DNA from: Actinacidiphila acidipaludis
GTDB lineage: Bacteria > Actinomycetota > Actinomycetes > Streptomycetales > Streptomycetaceae
Assembly: GCF_019890725.1 (NCBI RefSeq)
Contig: NZ_JAINZZ010000058.1
Coordinates: forward strand, 1-51,708
Length of the DNA: 51,708 bases
Reading direction: 5' to 3'
Part shown: piece after piece, positions 40,549 through 47,900 of the stretch
How positions within the stretch are numbered: position 1 is the stretch's first letter
Layout: every line of letters begins with the position of its first letter
Translations under genes and position numbers: made by a program
The notes under the pieces: model-generated
Told to the model about the DNA's origin: nothing
The model's input: only the letters and a program-made list of their open reading frames with translations
Databases searched by the model: none

Positions 40549-41334
40549 TCAGTCGCGCAGGGAGCGGCCGAAGCCGGAGGCCAGCGGCATCCGCAGGCCG
40601 AGCGGCGGGGGCGCGGCCAGCGCGTCCGCCACAGGCCGGGCGAACGGCCGGTCCAGCAGGTTGCCCAGGACGAAGTCCGCGGTGAGCGCGGACACCTCGG
40701 CGCGGTGCTGGTGCAGCCCGTGCCCGTCCGAGTGCACCTCGAACCGGCAGACGTCGCGGTTCACCTTCTTCGCCCGCTCGGCGAGCCGGTAGGACAGCTC
40801 GGGCACCGTCGAGTCGTCCTCCGTGCCGTGCACGAGCAGCACGCGCCGCCCGATGAGCTGCTTCACCGGCTCCGGCTCGGGTCCGCCGGGCAGCCAGGGC
40901 GCGAGGGCCACCACGGACGTCACCGCCGGGTGGCCGGCCGCGTGCAGCGCCGCCCGCCCGCCCATGTCCACGCCGACCAGGCACACCGGCACGTCGCCGT
41001 AGCGCCGCACGGCCTCGCCGACCGCCCACTCGGCGTCCTCGGCCGGATGCGCGTGACCGCCGTTCCAGCCGCGGAAGCGGTAGTGGACGACGTGCGCGGC
41101 CAGCCCGTCCGCCTGCCCCTCGCGCACCAGGTGCCGGGCCAGCGGCCAGATCATGGCGGCGGCCAGCGGGGAGCGGCGCCGGGTGCTGAGCGCGTCGCCG
41201 CCGGGCAGGGCGAGCACCACCGCGCGCACCGTCTCGCCGGTGTGCGGGTCACGCGACCGGGGCCCGGGGACCAGCCCGGGGACCACCTGGCGCCCGAGCC
41301 GTGCGCCGCGCGCCGGTAAAGCTTGCGAAGCCAT
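40549..41334 (-). CDS. Alpha/beta hydrolase with Asp in the nucleophile elbow and an early TTA codon
   Basis: This 261-residue alpha/beta-hydrolase-fold protein has an early strand AVVLALPGGDALS (oxyanion region) and the nucleophile elbow as VCLVGVDMGGRAAL (GVDMGG). Asp replaces the usual Ser, as in haloalkane dehalogenase-type enzymes. VLLVHGTEDDSTVP holds the acid residue and SDGHGLHQH the catalytic His. Substrate unknown. Codon 6 is TTA (41317-41319), so expression may need the bldA tRNA. It is divergent from add across 100 nt containing the CTACGCGCGTAG palindrome. Confidence 0.82.
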   Translation of the reverse strand: MASQALPARGARLGRQVVPGLVPGPRSRDPHTGETVRAVVLALPGGDALSTRRRSPLAAAMIWPLARHLVREGQADGLAAHVVHYRFRGWNGGHAHPAEDAEWAVGEAVRRYGDVPVCLVGVDMGGRAALHAAGHPAVTSVVALAPWLPGGPEPEPVKQLIGRRVLLVHGTEDDSTVPELSYRLAERAKKVNRDVCRFEVHSDGHGLHQHRAEVSALTADFVLGNLLDRPFARPVADALAAPPPLGLRMPLASGFGRSLRD

Positions 41335-41406
41335 GCGGCAACCTTGGCAGACGAGAGGGTGTGCTCTGTATGGCCCTGCGGAAAATAGTCGGCGCGTACG
41401 CGATAT

Positions 41407-41418
41407 CTACGCGCGTAG
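41407..41418. promoter_or_regulatory. CTACGCGCGTAG operator before adenosine deaminase
   Basis: A perfect 12-bp palindrome identical to the core at 32182-32193, located 16 nt upstream of the add start and immediately upstream of its -10 element. A bound protein would be expected to repress add and perhaps the divergent hydrolase gene. Confidence 0.65.
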
Positions 41419-41422
41419 GAGC

Positions 41423-41428
41423 TATTGT
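41423..41428 (+). promoter_or_regulatory. Leaderless -10 element of add
   Basis: TATTGT (TANNNT) is followed by 6 nt and the ATG at 41435. The only purine-rich run (GGAG at 41418-41421) is too far upstream for a normal ribosome site, so a leaderless mRNA is likely. Confidence 0.5.
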
Positions 41429-41434
41429 TCGACC

Positions 41435-42598
41435 ATGCAGAACCCGACACCGAGCGTCCCGACCCCCGAACAGATCCGCCGCGCCCCCAAGGCCCTGCTG
41501 CACGATCACCTCGACGGCGGCCTGCGTCCCGCCACCATCGTCGAGATCGCGCGCGCGACCGGCTACACCGCGCTGCCCGAGACCGACCCGGAGAAGCTCG
41601 GCGCGTGGTTCCGCGAGGCGGCCGACTCCGGCTCGCTGGAGCGCTACCTGGAGACCTTCGCCCACACCTGCGCGGTGATGCAGACCCGCGACGCCCTGGT
41701 GCGGGTGGCCGCCGAGTGCGCCGAGGACCTGGCCGCCGACGGCGTGGTCTACGCCGAGGTGCGGTACGCCCCCGAGCAGCATCTGGAGGGCGGGCTGACG
41801 CTGGAGGAGGTCGTCGAGGCGGTCAACGAGGGCTTCCGGCTGGGCGAGCAGCGGGCCCGCGAGGCGGGCCACCGGATCCGCGTCGGCGCCCTGCTCACCG
41901 CGATGCGGCACGCCGCCCGCTCCCAGGAGATCGCCGAACTCGCCAACCGCTACCGGGACTCCGGCGTCGTCGGCTTCGACATCGCGGGCGCCGAGGCCGG
42001 CTACCCGCCCACCCGGCACCTGGACGCGTTCGACTACCTCAAGCGCGAGAACAACCACTTCACCATCCACGCGGGCGAGGCGTTCGGCCTGCCGTCGATC
42101 TGGCAGGCGCTGCAGTGGTGCGGCGCCGACCGGCTCGGCCACGGGGTGCGGATCATCGACGACATCGAGCGCAAGGGCGGCGAGGTGTCGCTCGGCCGCC
42201 TGGCCTCGTACGTGCGGGACAAGCGCGTCCCCCTGGAGATGTGCCCGACGTCGAACCTCCAGACGGGCGCCGCCGAGTCCTACGAGGAGCACCCGATCGG
42301 GCTGCTGCGGCGGCTGCACTTCCGGGTCACCGTCAACACCGACAACCGCCTGATGTCCGGCACCTCGATGAGCCGCGAGTTCGAGCACCTCGTCGACGCC
42401 TTCGGCTACACCCTGGACGACATGCAGTGGTTCACCGTCAATGCGATGAAGTCCGCCTTCATTCCTTTTGACGAACGTCTCGCGATGATCAACGAGGTCA
42501 TCAAGCCCGGATACGCCGAGCTCAAGGCCGAGTGGCTGTTCACGCCCGGCCCCGGCACACCGCCCGTGGCCAGCGGGTCTGCCCGGTCCGGGAGCTGA
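41435..42598 (+). CDS. add: Adenosine deaminase
   Basis: This 387-residue zinc TIM-barrel enzyme deaminates adenosine and deoxyadenosine to inosine forms. Visible are LLHDHLDGGLRP (zinc HxH), YAEVRYAPEQH, VGFDIAGAEAGYPP, FTIHAGEAFGLPSIW (zinc His and catalytic Glu), DRLGHGVRI (catalytic His), LEMCPTSNLQTGA and RVTVNTDNRLMSGTSMSREF (the catalytic Asp region). The ATG at 41435 begins MQNPTPSVPTPEQIRRAPK, as in actinobacterial homologues. It shares an operator sequence with the nucleoside transporter units, matching a common role in nucleoside salvage. Confidence 0.95.
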   Translation: MQNPTPSVPTPEQIRRAPKALLHDHLDGGLRPATIVEIARATGYTALPETDPEKLGAWFREAADSGSLERYLETFAHTCAVMQTRDALVRVAAECAEDLAADGVVYAEVRYAPEQHLEGGLTLEEVVEAVNEGFRLGEQRAREAGHRIRVGALLTAMRHAARSQEIAELANRYRDSGVVGFDIAGAEAGYPPTRHLDAFDYLKRENNHFTIHAGEAFGLPSIWQALQWCGADRLGHGVRIIDDIERKGGEVSLGRLASYVRDKRVPLEMCPTSNLQTGAAESYEEHPIGLLRRLHFRVTVNTDNRLMSGTSMSREFEHLVDAFGYTLDDMQWFTVNAMKSAFIPFDERLAMINEVIKPGYAELKAEWLFTPGPGTPPVASGSARSGS

Positions 42599-42651
42599 CC
42601 CCACGTCAGCCGGGGGACGGCGGGGGCGCGGGCCCGGCGGGCCCGCGCCGC

Positions 42652-42681
42652 TTGCACCGGCGGTGAAGGGATGGCTACGTT
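42652..42681 (+). promoter_or_regulatory. Promoter of small secreted protein gene
   Basis: TTGCAC (42652-42657), an 18-nt spacer, TACGTT (42676-42681), then 8 nt to the ATG at 42690. This is a good housekeeping-type promoter with a probably leaderless transcript; no Shine-Dalgarno is present. Confidence 0.55.
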
Positions 42682-42689
42682 CCGCAGTT

Positions 42690-43013
42690 ATGCAAACCCG
42701 AACCAAGAAGACCCTCACCACGGCTGCCCTGGGACTGGCGGCCGTCGCCGCGGCGGCCGGCTCCGCCTCCGCCGCCGACCTGGCCGGTGCCACCGGCGCG
42801 CTCGGCGGTCTGCCCGTGGGCCAGGCCACCGGCCTCGTGCCGGGTGCCGCCGACTCGGCGGCCGGCGCCGGCCACGCCGTGAGCAACGGCACCTCCGCGC
42901 TGCCCACCAACGGCCTGCTGCCGTCCGGGAACCACGTGTCGGGCAACCAGGTCGCCCCGGTCTCCGGCCTGCTCGGCGGCCTGCCGGCCGGCAGCGGCAT
43001 CCTCGGCGGCTGA
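42690..43013 (+). CDS. Small secreted Gly/Ala-rich protein
   Basis: This 107-residue protein has a typical signal peptide (basic MQTRTKK, hydrophobic Ala core, cleavage about ASA-AD at residue 28). The mature part of ~79 residues is Gly/Ala/Leu-rich with repeats such as GALGGLPVG, GLLGGLPAGSG and LPTNGLLPSGN. It has no Cys and no catalytic motif. Similar small secreted proteins are common in Streptomyces and some are developmentally expressed; no function can be assigned. An in-frame start 27 nt upstream is less likely given the promoter. Confidence 0.75.
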   Translation: MQTRTKKTLTTAALGLAAVAAAAGSASAADLAGATGALGGLPVGQATGLVPGAADSAAGAGHAVSNGTSALPTNGLLPSGNHVSGNQVAPVSGLLGGLPAGSGILGG

Positions 43014-43137
43014 CCGCACCCCGAACGCACCTTCCAGGCCGCGCCGCGCGGCGTACGGGACCCGCCCGGGCCCGGTGTCCGCACGGCGCGGCCCGACGAC
43101 GTCCGAGGGCGGGAAACCGTCGGGGCGCGGCCGGGAG

Positions 43138-43710
43138 CTACGGCACCAGGCCCGCGGGCGCCGGGGCCGGCTGCGGGGCGGTGACGGCCGGCCGGCGCTG
43201 CCGCAGCCTGCGCCGGGCCCCCGGCACGACCAGCAGGTGGGCCGCCGCGACACCGGCGGTGTTCAGCAGCAGCGCGTCGACGTCGAAGAGCTGGCCCGGG
43301 ACCAGGGTCTGGGTGAACTCCAGCGCCAGCGAGACCATCAGCCCGGCGAAGACCGTCCGCGCGAACGAGGTGAAGGCCGGCACGTCCACCCGTCCGCCCG
43401 CCATCGGCAGCAGCACGCCCAGCGGCGCGAGCAGCCCCAGGCCCTCGCTGAGCCGCCGCGCGGCGGGCAGCGGCCCGGACGCCAGGTCGGAACGGATCGT
43501 GGCCAGCGGGCGCAGATTGGGCGCGGGCACCCAGGCCGCGTAGTGGGGCCGCAGCAGCAGCCAGGCGACGAAGCAGAGATACGCCGCGGTGAGCAGCAGC
43601 CCGGCCGCGCGCACCCTGATCATGGAGCCACTGTGCCGCACGCTGTCCAGGACGCCGTGCGGCGCGCCGCGGTTCCGCTTTCCGTCCGGTGGGTCTGGTT
43701 CGGCACTCAC
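43138..43710 (-). CDS. VanZ family membrane protein
   Basis: This 190-residue protein has four hydrophobic segments (about 33-53, 88-104, 115-135, 142-165) and VanZ-like features: LRPLATI near the first loop, LEFTQTLVPGQLFDVDALLLNTAGVAAAHLL in the last two helices. VanZ proteins give low-level teicoplanin resistance in some organisms but most are uncharacterised. GTG 43710 overlaps the stop of the upstream lipoprotein gene (GTGA). It is the last gene of the afsQ1-afsQ2-lipoprotein-vanZ operon. A later ATG (MIRVRAAGLL) is an alternative start. Confidence 0.85.
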   Translation of the reverse strand: MSAEPDPPDGKRNRGAPHGVLDSVRHSGSMIRVRAAGLLLTAAYLCFVAWLLLRPHYAAWVPAPNLRPLATIRSDLASGPLPAARRLSEGLGLLAPLGVLLPMAGGRVDVPAFTSFARTVFAGLMVSLALEFTQTLVPGQLFDVDALLLNTAGVAAAHLLVVPGARRRLRQRRPAVTAPQPAPAPAGLVP

Positions 43711-44348
43711 GAGGTCCGCACCACCGTGCCCGCGTCGTCACCCGCGTCGGGCCGGGTGCGCAGGTCGGACGTGCAGGTGTAGCGGCGCAGCGGATCCCCC
43801 GGGGCCTGGCCGCCGAGGAGCACCGAGTGGTCCGGCGCCATTCCCGCGTCGGCGGTGAGCGTGCAGATGATCTGCGCGAGGGCGAACGACGGCAGGTCGT
43901 CGAGCTCCTGGTTCAGCCGCAGCGCGTCCGCGGGGTCCCCGGCGTGCAGCGGGGCGATCTCGGTGCTGGCCGGCACCGCGGTGGAGAAGCCGGCCTGCGA
44001 CTCGGCGTTGCGGGGGCTCTGCTCGAGCTGGCGGATCAGCTGGGTCGCCTGCCCGGCGAGGCTGGTCCGCACGTTGCCGATGTCGCGCACCGGCACGTTC
44101 CGGGAGACCGGGGCGAGCTGCATGCTGCACACCAGGTAGACCTGGCGGCTCACGGTGTCGGGGCCCGGGTCCGCGGTGGCCTTCGGCGGGGCGCACGAGA
44201 CCCGCGAGGGCGCGGGTCCGGCGTCTACCGGCACGGAGGTGGTGCGGATCCCGCAGCCCGCGAGTATCGGCAGCAGCAGGGCGCACGCGGTGGTGGTCAG
44301 CGCGGCGCCGGGGCGGCCGGCGCGGGCGCGGGTGGTGCGGCGTCTCAT
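43707..44348 (-). CDS. Lipoprotein of the afsQ operon
   Basis: This 213-residue protein has an Arg-rich signal sequence ending in the lipobox LAGC (about residue 32). The mature part carries conserved-looking Cys residues (VSCAPPKA, VYLVCSMQLAPVSRNVPVRDIG, IICTLTADAG, RYTCTSDLRTRP) that may form disulfides outside the membrane. Its ATG overlaps the afsQ2 stop by 4 nt, so it is tightly coupled to the sensor kinase. An accessory sensor role, as for CseA in the sigE system, is inference. Confidence 0.82.
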   Translation of the reverse strand: MRRRTTRARAGRPGAALTTTACALLLPILAGCGIRTTSVPVDAGPAPSRVSCAPPKATADPGPDTVSRQVYLVCSMQLAPVSRNVPVRDIGNVRTSLAGQATQLIRQLEQSPRNAESQAGFSTAVPASTEIAPLHAGDPADALRLNQELDDLPSFALAQIICTLTADAGMAPDHSVLLGGQAPGDPLRRYTCTSDLRTRPDAGDDAGTVVRTS

Positions 44349-45964
44349 CGCCCACCGTCCGTGCTGCCGTGCCGGTCGCCGTCGCGGCCGGTGCCGGACG
44401 TGTCCTGTCCGGGGATGCCGGGAGCGGCGTCCGGCGAGCCCTCGGGGCCGTCGGCGCCGCGCGGCCGCACGGGCATGCGCAGGGTGAACACCGCGCCGCC
44501 GCCGGGCGCGTTCGCGGCGGTGATGTCGCCGCCGTGGATGTGCGCGTTCTCCATCGCGATCGACAGGCCGAGTCCGCTGCCCTCGGACCGGGCGCGGGAG
44601 GCGTCGGCCTTGTAGAAGCGGTCGAAGACGTGCGGCAGGACGTCCTCGGGGATGCCGGGGCCGTTGTCGGAGACCGCGATCACGATCTCGGCCGCGTCGC
44701 CGTTCCCGTCGTCGCCCTCCTTGCGCAGCGACACCCGGACCGGGGACTCGCCGTGCTTGAGCGCGTTGCCGATCAGGTTGGCCATGATGACGTCCAGCCG
44801 CCGCGGGTCGAGGGTGGCCAGCACTCCGCGCGGCGCGTCGAGTTCGACCGAGTCCAGCCAGGCCCGCGCGTCCATGCACGCCATGATCATGTCGGCGACG
44901 TCGACCTCGTCGACCCGCAGTTTGGCCGTCCCGGCGTCGAAGCGGGTGACCTCCATCAGCGTCTCCACCAGGTCGTTCAGCCGGCGGGTCTCGCTGACCA
45001 CCAGCCGGACCGCGGGGGCGATCATCGGGTCCAGCGCCTCCGCCTCGTCCTCCAGCACGTCGGTCACCGCGGTGATCGCGGTCAGCGGGGTGCGCAGCTC
45101 GTGCGACATGTCGGCGACGAACCGGCGGCTGGCCGCCTCCCGCGCGCTCAGCTCCTCGACGCGCTTCTCCAGCGCCTCCGCGGCGTTGTTGAACGTCCGG
45201 GACATCTCGGCGAGCTCGTCGGTGCCGGACACCTTCAGCCGGGTGTCCAGGTGGCCCTCGCCGAGGCGCTGCGCCGCCTCGCCGAGACGCCGCACGGGCC
45301 GCAGCACCGTGGAACCGGCGGCCTGCGCCAGCAGTGCGGCGCCGATCAGCGCCAGCAGGGTCGCGATGCCCAGCGACCAGGCGAGGGAGTTGAGGTCCTT
45401 GCGCTCGGCGTCGAGCGACTTGAGCATGTAGCCGGTCGGGCCGCCGTCGTTGATCCGGGCCCCGGCCACCAGGTAGGGGTGGCCCTGCAGGGCGATCCGC
45501 TCCCAGTGCAGGTGGTAGCGGTTGTCGTCCGTGGTGTGCGGGGTGTTGACGGCGCGCTGCAGCGAGGCCGGCACGTCGTCGAGCGTGAACACGTCCCGGT
45601 TGGAGGGCGCCGCACACGGCGAGTCGTCCGGCGTGGTGTCGATCAGCACGACCTGGTAGGTGTCCGGGCCGCCTATCCGGTCCGCCGCGTTGTTCAGCGA
45701 CGTGCAGGTGGGCTGTACCGGCAGCGAGGCGGCGTTGCGCTGCAGCGAGTCGCGGAAGTCGTTGAGCGCGCTGTTCTGCGCCCGGGTGAGCACCGCGTCA
45801 CGGTTGAGCCAGTACGCGATGCCGGACACCGAGACGGCCGCGGTCAGCGCGACCACGGCGAACACCGCGACCAGCCGCAGCCGCAGGGACGACAGGCGCA
45901 GCATGCCGGACACCCGCCGCAGCAGGCCGTGAGCTCTCCCCGCCGGTGGTGGGGGAACGGTCAT
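44345..45964 (-). CDS. afsQ2: Sensor histidine kinase AfsQ2
   Basis: This 539-residue membrane kinase has transmembrane helix 1 at about 30-52 and an extracytoplasmic sensor region of ~135 residues with three Cys. Transmembrane helix 2 is at about 190-212, then HAMP (RRLGEAAQRLGEGHLDTRL). The dimerisation/phosphorylation His is in RRFVADMSHELRTPLTAI (about residue 280). The ATPase has NALKHGESPV (N box), VSDNGPGIPEDV (G1), FDRFYKADASR (F) and SGLGLSI (G2). Its start overlaps the afsQ1 stop (ATGA). Identity rests on its match, with its partner, to the AfsQ1/Q2 system that regulates antibiotic synthesis in S. coelicolor. Confidence 0.9.
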   Translation of the reverse strand: MTVPPPPAGRAHGLLRRVSGMLRLSSLRLRLVAVFAVVALTAAVSVSGIAYWLNRDAVLTRAQNSALNDFRDSLQRNAASLPVQPTCTSLNNAADRIGGPDTYQVVLIDTTPDDSPCAAPSNRDVFTLDDVPASLQRAVNTPHTTDDNRYHLHWERIALQGHPYLVAGARINDGGPTGYMLKSLDAERKDLNSLAWSLGIATLLALIGAALLAQAAGSTVLRPVRRLGEAAQRLGEGHLDTRLKVSGTDELAEMSRTFNNAAEALEKRVEELSAREAASRRFVADMSHELRTPLTAITAVTDVLEDEAEALDPMIAPAVRLVVSETRRLNDLVETLMEVTRFDAGTAKLRVDEVDVADMIMACMDARAWLDSVELDAPRGVLATLDPRRLDVIMANLIGNALKHGESPVRVSLRKEGDDGNGDAAEIVIAVSDNGPGIPEDVLPHVFDRFYKADASRARSEGSGLGLSIAMENAHIHGGDITAANAPGGGAVFTLRMPVRPRGADGPEGSPDAAPGIPGQDTSGTGRDGDRHGSTDGGR

Positions 45965-46647
45965 TGAGGCGTGTCCAGGCGGTAGCCGACGCCGCGGACG
46001 GTCCGGATCAGGGTGGGCGACGACGGCACGTCCTCGATCTTGGCGCGCAGCCGCTGCACGCAGGCGTCGACCAGACGCGAGTCCCCGAGGTAGTCGTGCT
46101 CCCACACCAGGCGCAGCAGCTGCTGGCGAGACAGTGCCTGCCCGGGCCGCCGGCTCAGCTCCAGCAGCAGCCGCAGCTCGGTCGGGGTGAGCTGCAGGTC
46201 CTGGCCGTCCTTGGTGACGGTCATGGCGTTGCGGTCGATGACGATCGCGCCGAAGGCGGCCGAGTCGGTGCTGTCCCGCTCGCCACGCCGCAGGACCGCG
46301 CGGATCCGGGCGTCCAGCACCCGCGGCTGCACCGGCTTGATCACGTAGTCGTCGGCACCGGACTCCAGGCCGACCACCACGTCGATGTCGTCGCTGCGGG
46401 CGGTGAGCAGGATGATCGGCAGCTGGTCGGTGCGGCGGATGCGGCGGCACACCTCGAAGCCGTCGATACCCGGCAGCATCACGTCCAGCACGATCAGGTC
46501 CGGCCGCTGCTCCTTGAGCAGCCGCAGGCCGTCCTCACCGGTCGCGGCGGAGACCACACGGTGGCCCTGGCGGGACAGGCCGAGCTCCAGACCGGTGCGG
46601 ATGGCGTCGTCATCCTCGATTAGCAACAGGAAAGGCACGCCGGACAT
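45961..46647 (-). CDS. afsQ1: Response regulator AfsQ1
   Basis: This 228-residue OmpR/PhoB-type regulator has a receiver domain (residues ~5-120: LLLIEDDDAIRTGLELGLSRQ, phospho-acceptor Asp55 in IVLDVMLPG, LTARSDDID, GADDYVIKP with Lys). The winged-helix DNA-binding domain spans ~135-226 (QLTPTELRLLLELSRRPGQALSRQQLL, RLVDACVQRLRAKIED, TVRGVGYRLD). The sequence is nearly what I remember for S. coelicolor AfsQ1. ATG 46647 or GTG 46638 could be the start. It is divergent from sigQ across a 229-nt gap containing an exact AfsQ1 box. Confidence 0.95.
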   Translation of the reverse strand: MSGVPFLLLIEDDDAIRTGLELGLSRQGHRVVSAATGEDGLRLLKEQRPDLIVLDVMLPGIDGFEVCRRIRRTDQLPIILLTARSDDIDVVVGLESGADDYVIKPVQPRVLDARIRAVLRRGERDSTDSAAFGAIVIDRNAMTVTKDGQDLQLTPTELRLLLELSRRPGQALSRQQLLRLVWEHDYLGDSRLVDACVQRLRAKIEDVPSSPTLIRTVRGVGYRLDTPQ

Positions 46648-46741
46648 TGTTGCCTACCGTTCCTTCCTCTGCGAATGCCTGGGCGTCACCGCCCCCGCGG
46701 GGCCCGGCGCAGCCGTGGGTCACCGGCGCCCACCTGCCTCT

Positions 46742-46757
46742 GTGACGGGGCTGTGAC
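46742..46757 (+). promoter_or_regulatory. AfsQ1 binding site
   Basis: GTGAC-GGGGCT-GTGAC fits the published AfsQ1 consensus GTnAC-n6-GTnAC exactly. It sits in the afsQ1-sigQ divergent region, 95 nt from the afsQ1 start and 119 nt from the sigQ start, so it could activate sigQ and autoregulate the afsQ operon. Confidence 0.8.
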
Positions 46758-46876
46758 ACTTGGCGGACAGCCCCATGAAACTGGCCCGGCAGTCTTATGG
46801 CCATCGGATGAGCCGCACGCCACACCGGCTGCGACGCCGAACACCACGCTGACGGTTCCATCGACGGGGGCGCGAC

Positions 46877-47650
46877 ATGAACGCACTGCACAGCACCACC
46901 ACCGCCGCAGTCCGATCCGCGCACGAGCACCCTTCGGCCAGGACCACCGAGAAGTCCGGCGCCGCGAGCGGACGGGGGTACGGTCGCGGCGCCGGACGCA
47001 CGCCCCACCCGGCGGGTGTGGTGCGGCGGCCGGCCTGGATCACCCCGGTCGAGGGCAGCGTCGACGAGCGGATGCCCGCGCCGGTCGCGGGGGAGACGGC
47101 GCAGCGCACCGCCGGCGAGCGGGCCGAGGCCGAGGCGGCCTTCACCGCGTACGTGCAGGAGCGCCGGGCGTCCCTGTACGCGACGGCCTACCACCTGACC
47201 GGTGACCGGTACGCCGCCGAGGACCTGCTGCAGAGCGCGCTGTTCTCCACCTACCGCGCGTGGGACCGGATCAGCGACAAGGCGGCGGTCGGCGGCTACC
47301 TGCGCCGCACGATGACCAACCTGCACATCAGCGCCTGGCGCCGGCGCAAGCTCAGCGAGTACCCGACGGAGGAGCTGCCGGAGACCGTCGGCGACACCGA
47401 CGAGATGGGCGGCACCGAACTGCGGGCCGTGCTGTGGCAGGCGCTGGCCCGGCTGCCCGAACAGCAGCGCACCATGCTGGTGCTCCGCTACTACGAGGGC
47501 CGTACCGACCCGGAGATCGCCGACATCCTGGGCATCAGCGTCGGCACCGTGAAGAGCAGCATCTGGCGCTCGCTGCGCCGCATGCGCGAGGACGAGGCGC
47601 TGAGCTTCGGCCGGGACGAGGAGGACGCCTTCGGCGAGCTCGTCGCCTGA
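46877..47650 (+). CDS. sigQ: ECF sigma factor SigQ
   Basis: This 257-residue sigma factor has a disordered N-terminal extension of ~85 residues. Region 2 (FTAYVQERRASLYATAYHLTG, YAAEDLLQSALFSTYRAWDRI, VGGYLRRTMTNLHISAWRRRK) is followed by region 4 (ALARLPEQQRTMLVLRYYEGRTDPEIADILGISVGTVKSSIWRSLRRMRED), as in SigE-family ECFs. Divergence from afsQ1 and the shared AfsQ1 box identify it as sigQ, a known AfsQ1 target in S. coelicolor. No anti-sigma gene is adjacent. A G-rich run and two hairpins follow the stop. Confidence 0.92.
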   Translation: MNALHSTTTAAVRSAHEHPSARTTEKSGAASGRGYGRGAGRTPHPAGVVRRPAWITPVEGSVDERMPAPVAGETAQRTAGERAEAEAAFTAYVQERRASLYATAYHLTGDRYAAEDLLQSALFSTYRAWDRISDKAAVGGYLRRTMTNLHISAWRRRKLSEYPTEELPETVGDTDEMGGTELRAVLWQALARLPEQQRTMLVLRYYEGRTDPEIADILGISVGTVKSSIWRSLRRMREDEALSFGRDEEDAFGELVA

Positions 47651-47694
47651 CGGGCGCGGCACCGCGGCTCGTGGGGGGCCGCGGTCACCGGACC

Positions 47695-47770
47695 GGGGGG
47701 ACCGGGGGACGGGGGAAACAGGGGGGCGGGGGGAAGAGGGGGAAACGGGGACCACGGGGGACCACGGGGG
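47695..47770 (+). repeat. Nine G-tracts downstream of sigQ
   Basis: Nine runs of 4-6 G on the plus strand are separated by 1-6 nt, including a tandem ACCACGGGGG. They lie in the non-coding gap after sigQ and could form G-quadruplexes in the sigQ transcript or the DNA. Confidence 0.8.
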
Positions 47771-47776
47771 AAACGA

Positions 47777-47813
47777 CGGGACCGGACGGCGCGCACGATG
47801 CCGTCCGGTCCCG
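47777..47813 (+). terminator. Terminator hairpin of sigQ
   Basis: A perfect 14-bp stem (47777-47790 with 47800-47813) with a 9-nt loop follows the G-tracts after sigQ. Confidence 0.75.
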
Positions 47814-47848
47814 CCGTCCTGGCGCGTTCGAAGGGGGCCGCCCGGGTC

Positions 47849-47900
47849 CCGGTCGAGGCCTGAGGCCCCGGCCGGTACCGCGGCCTCAGGCCTCGACCGG
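47849..47900. terminator. Long convergent hairpin overlapping kinase 3' end
   Basis: A perfect 19-bp stem (47849-47867 with 47882-47900) and 14-nt loop. The right arm contains the stop codon and last codons of the uridine-kinase-like gene, so it can terminate sigQ read-through and also shapes the kinase mRNA 3' end. Confidence 0.8.
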
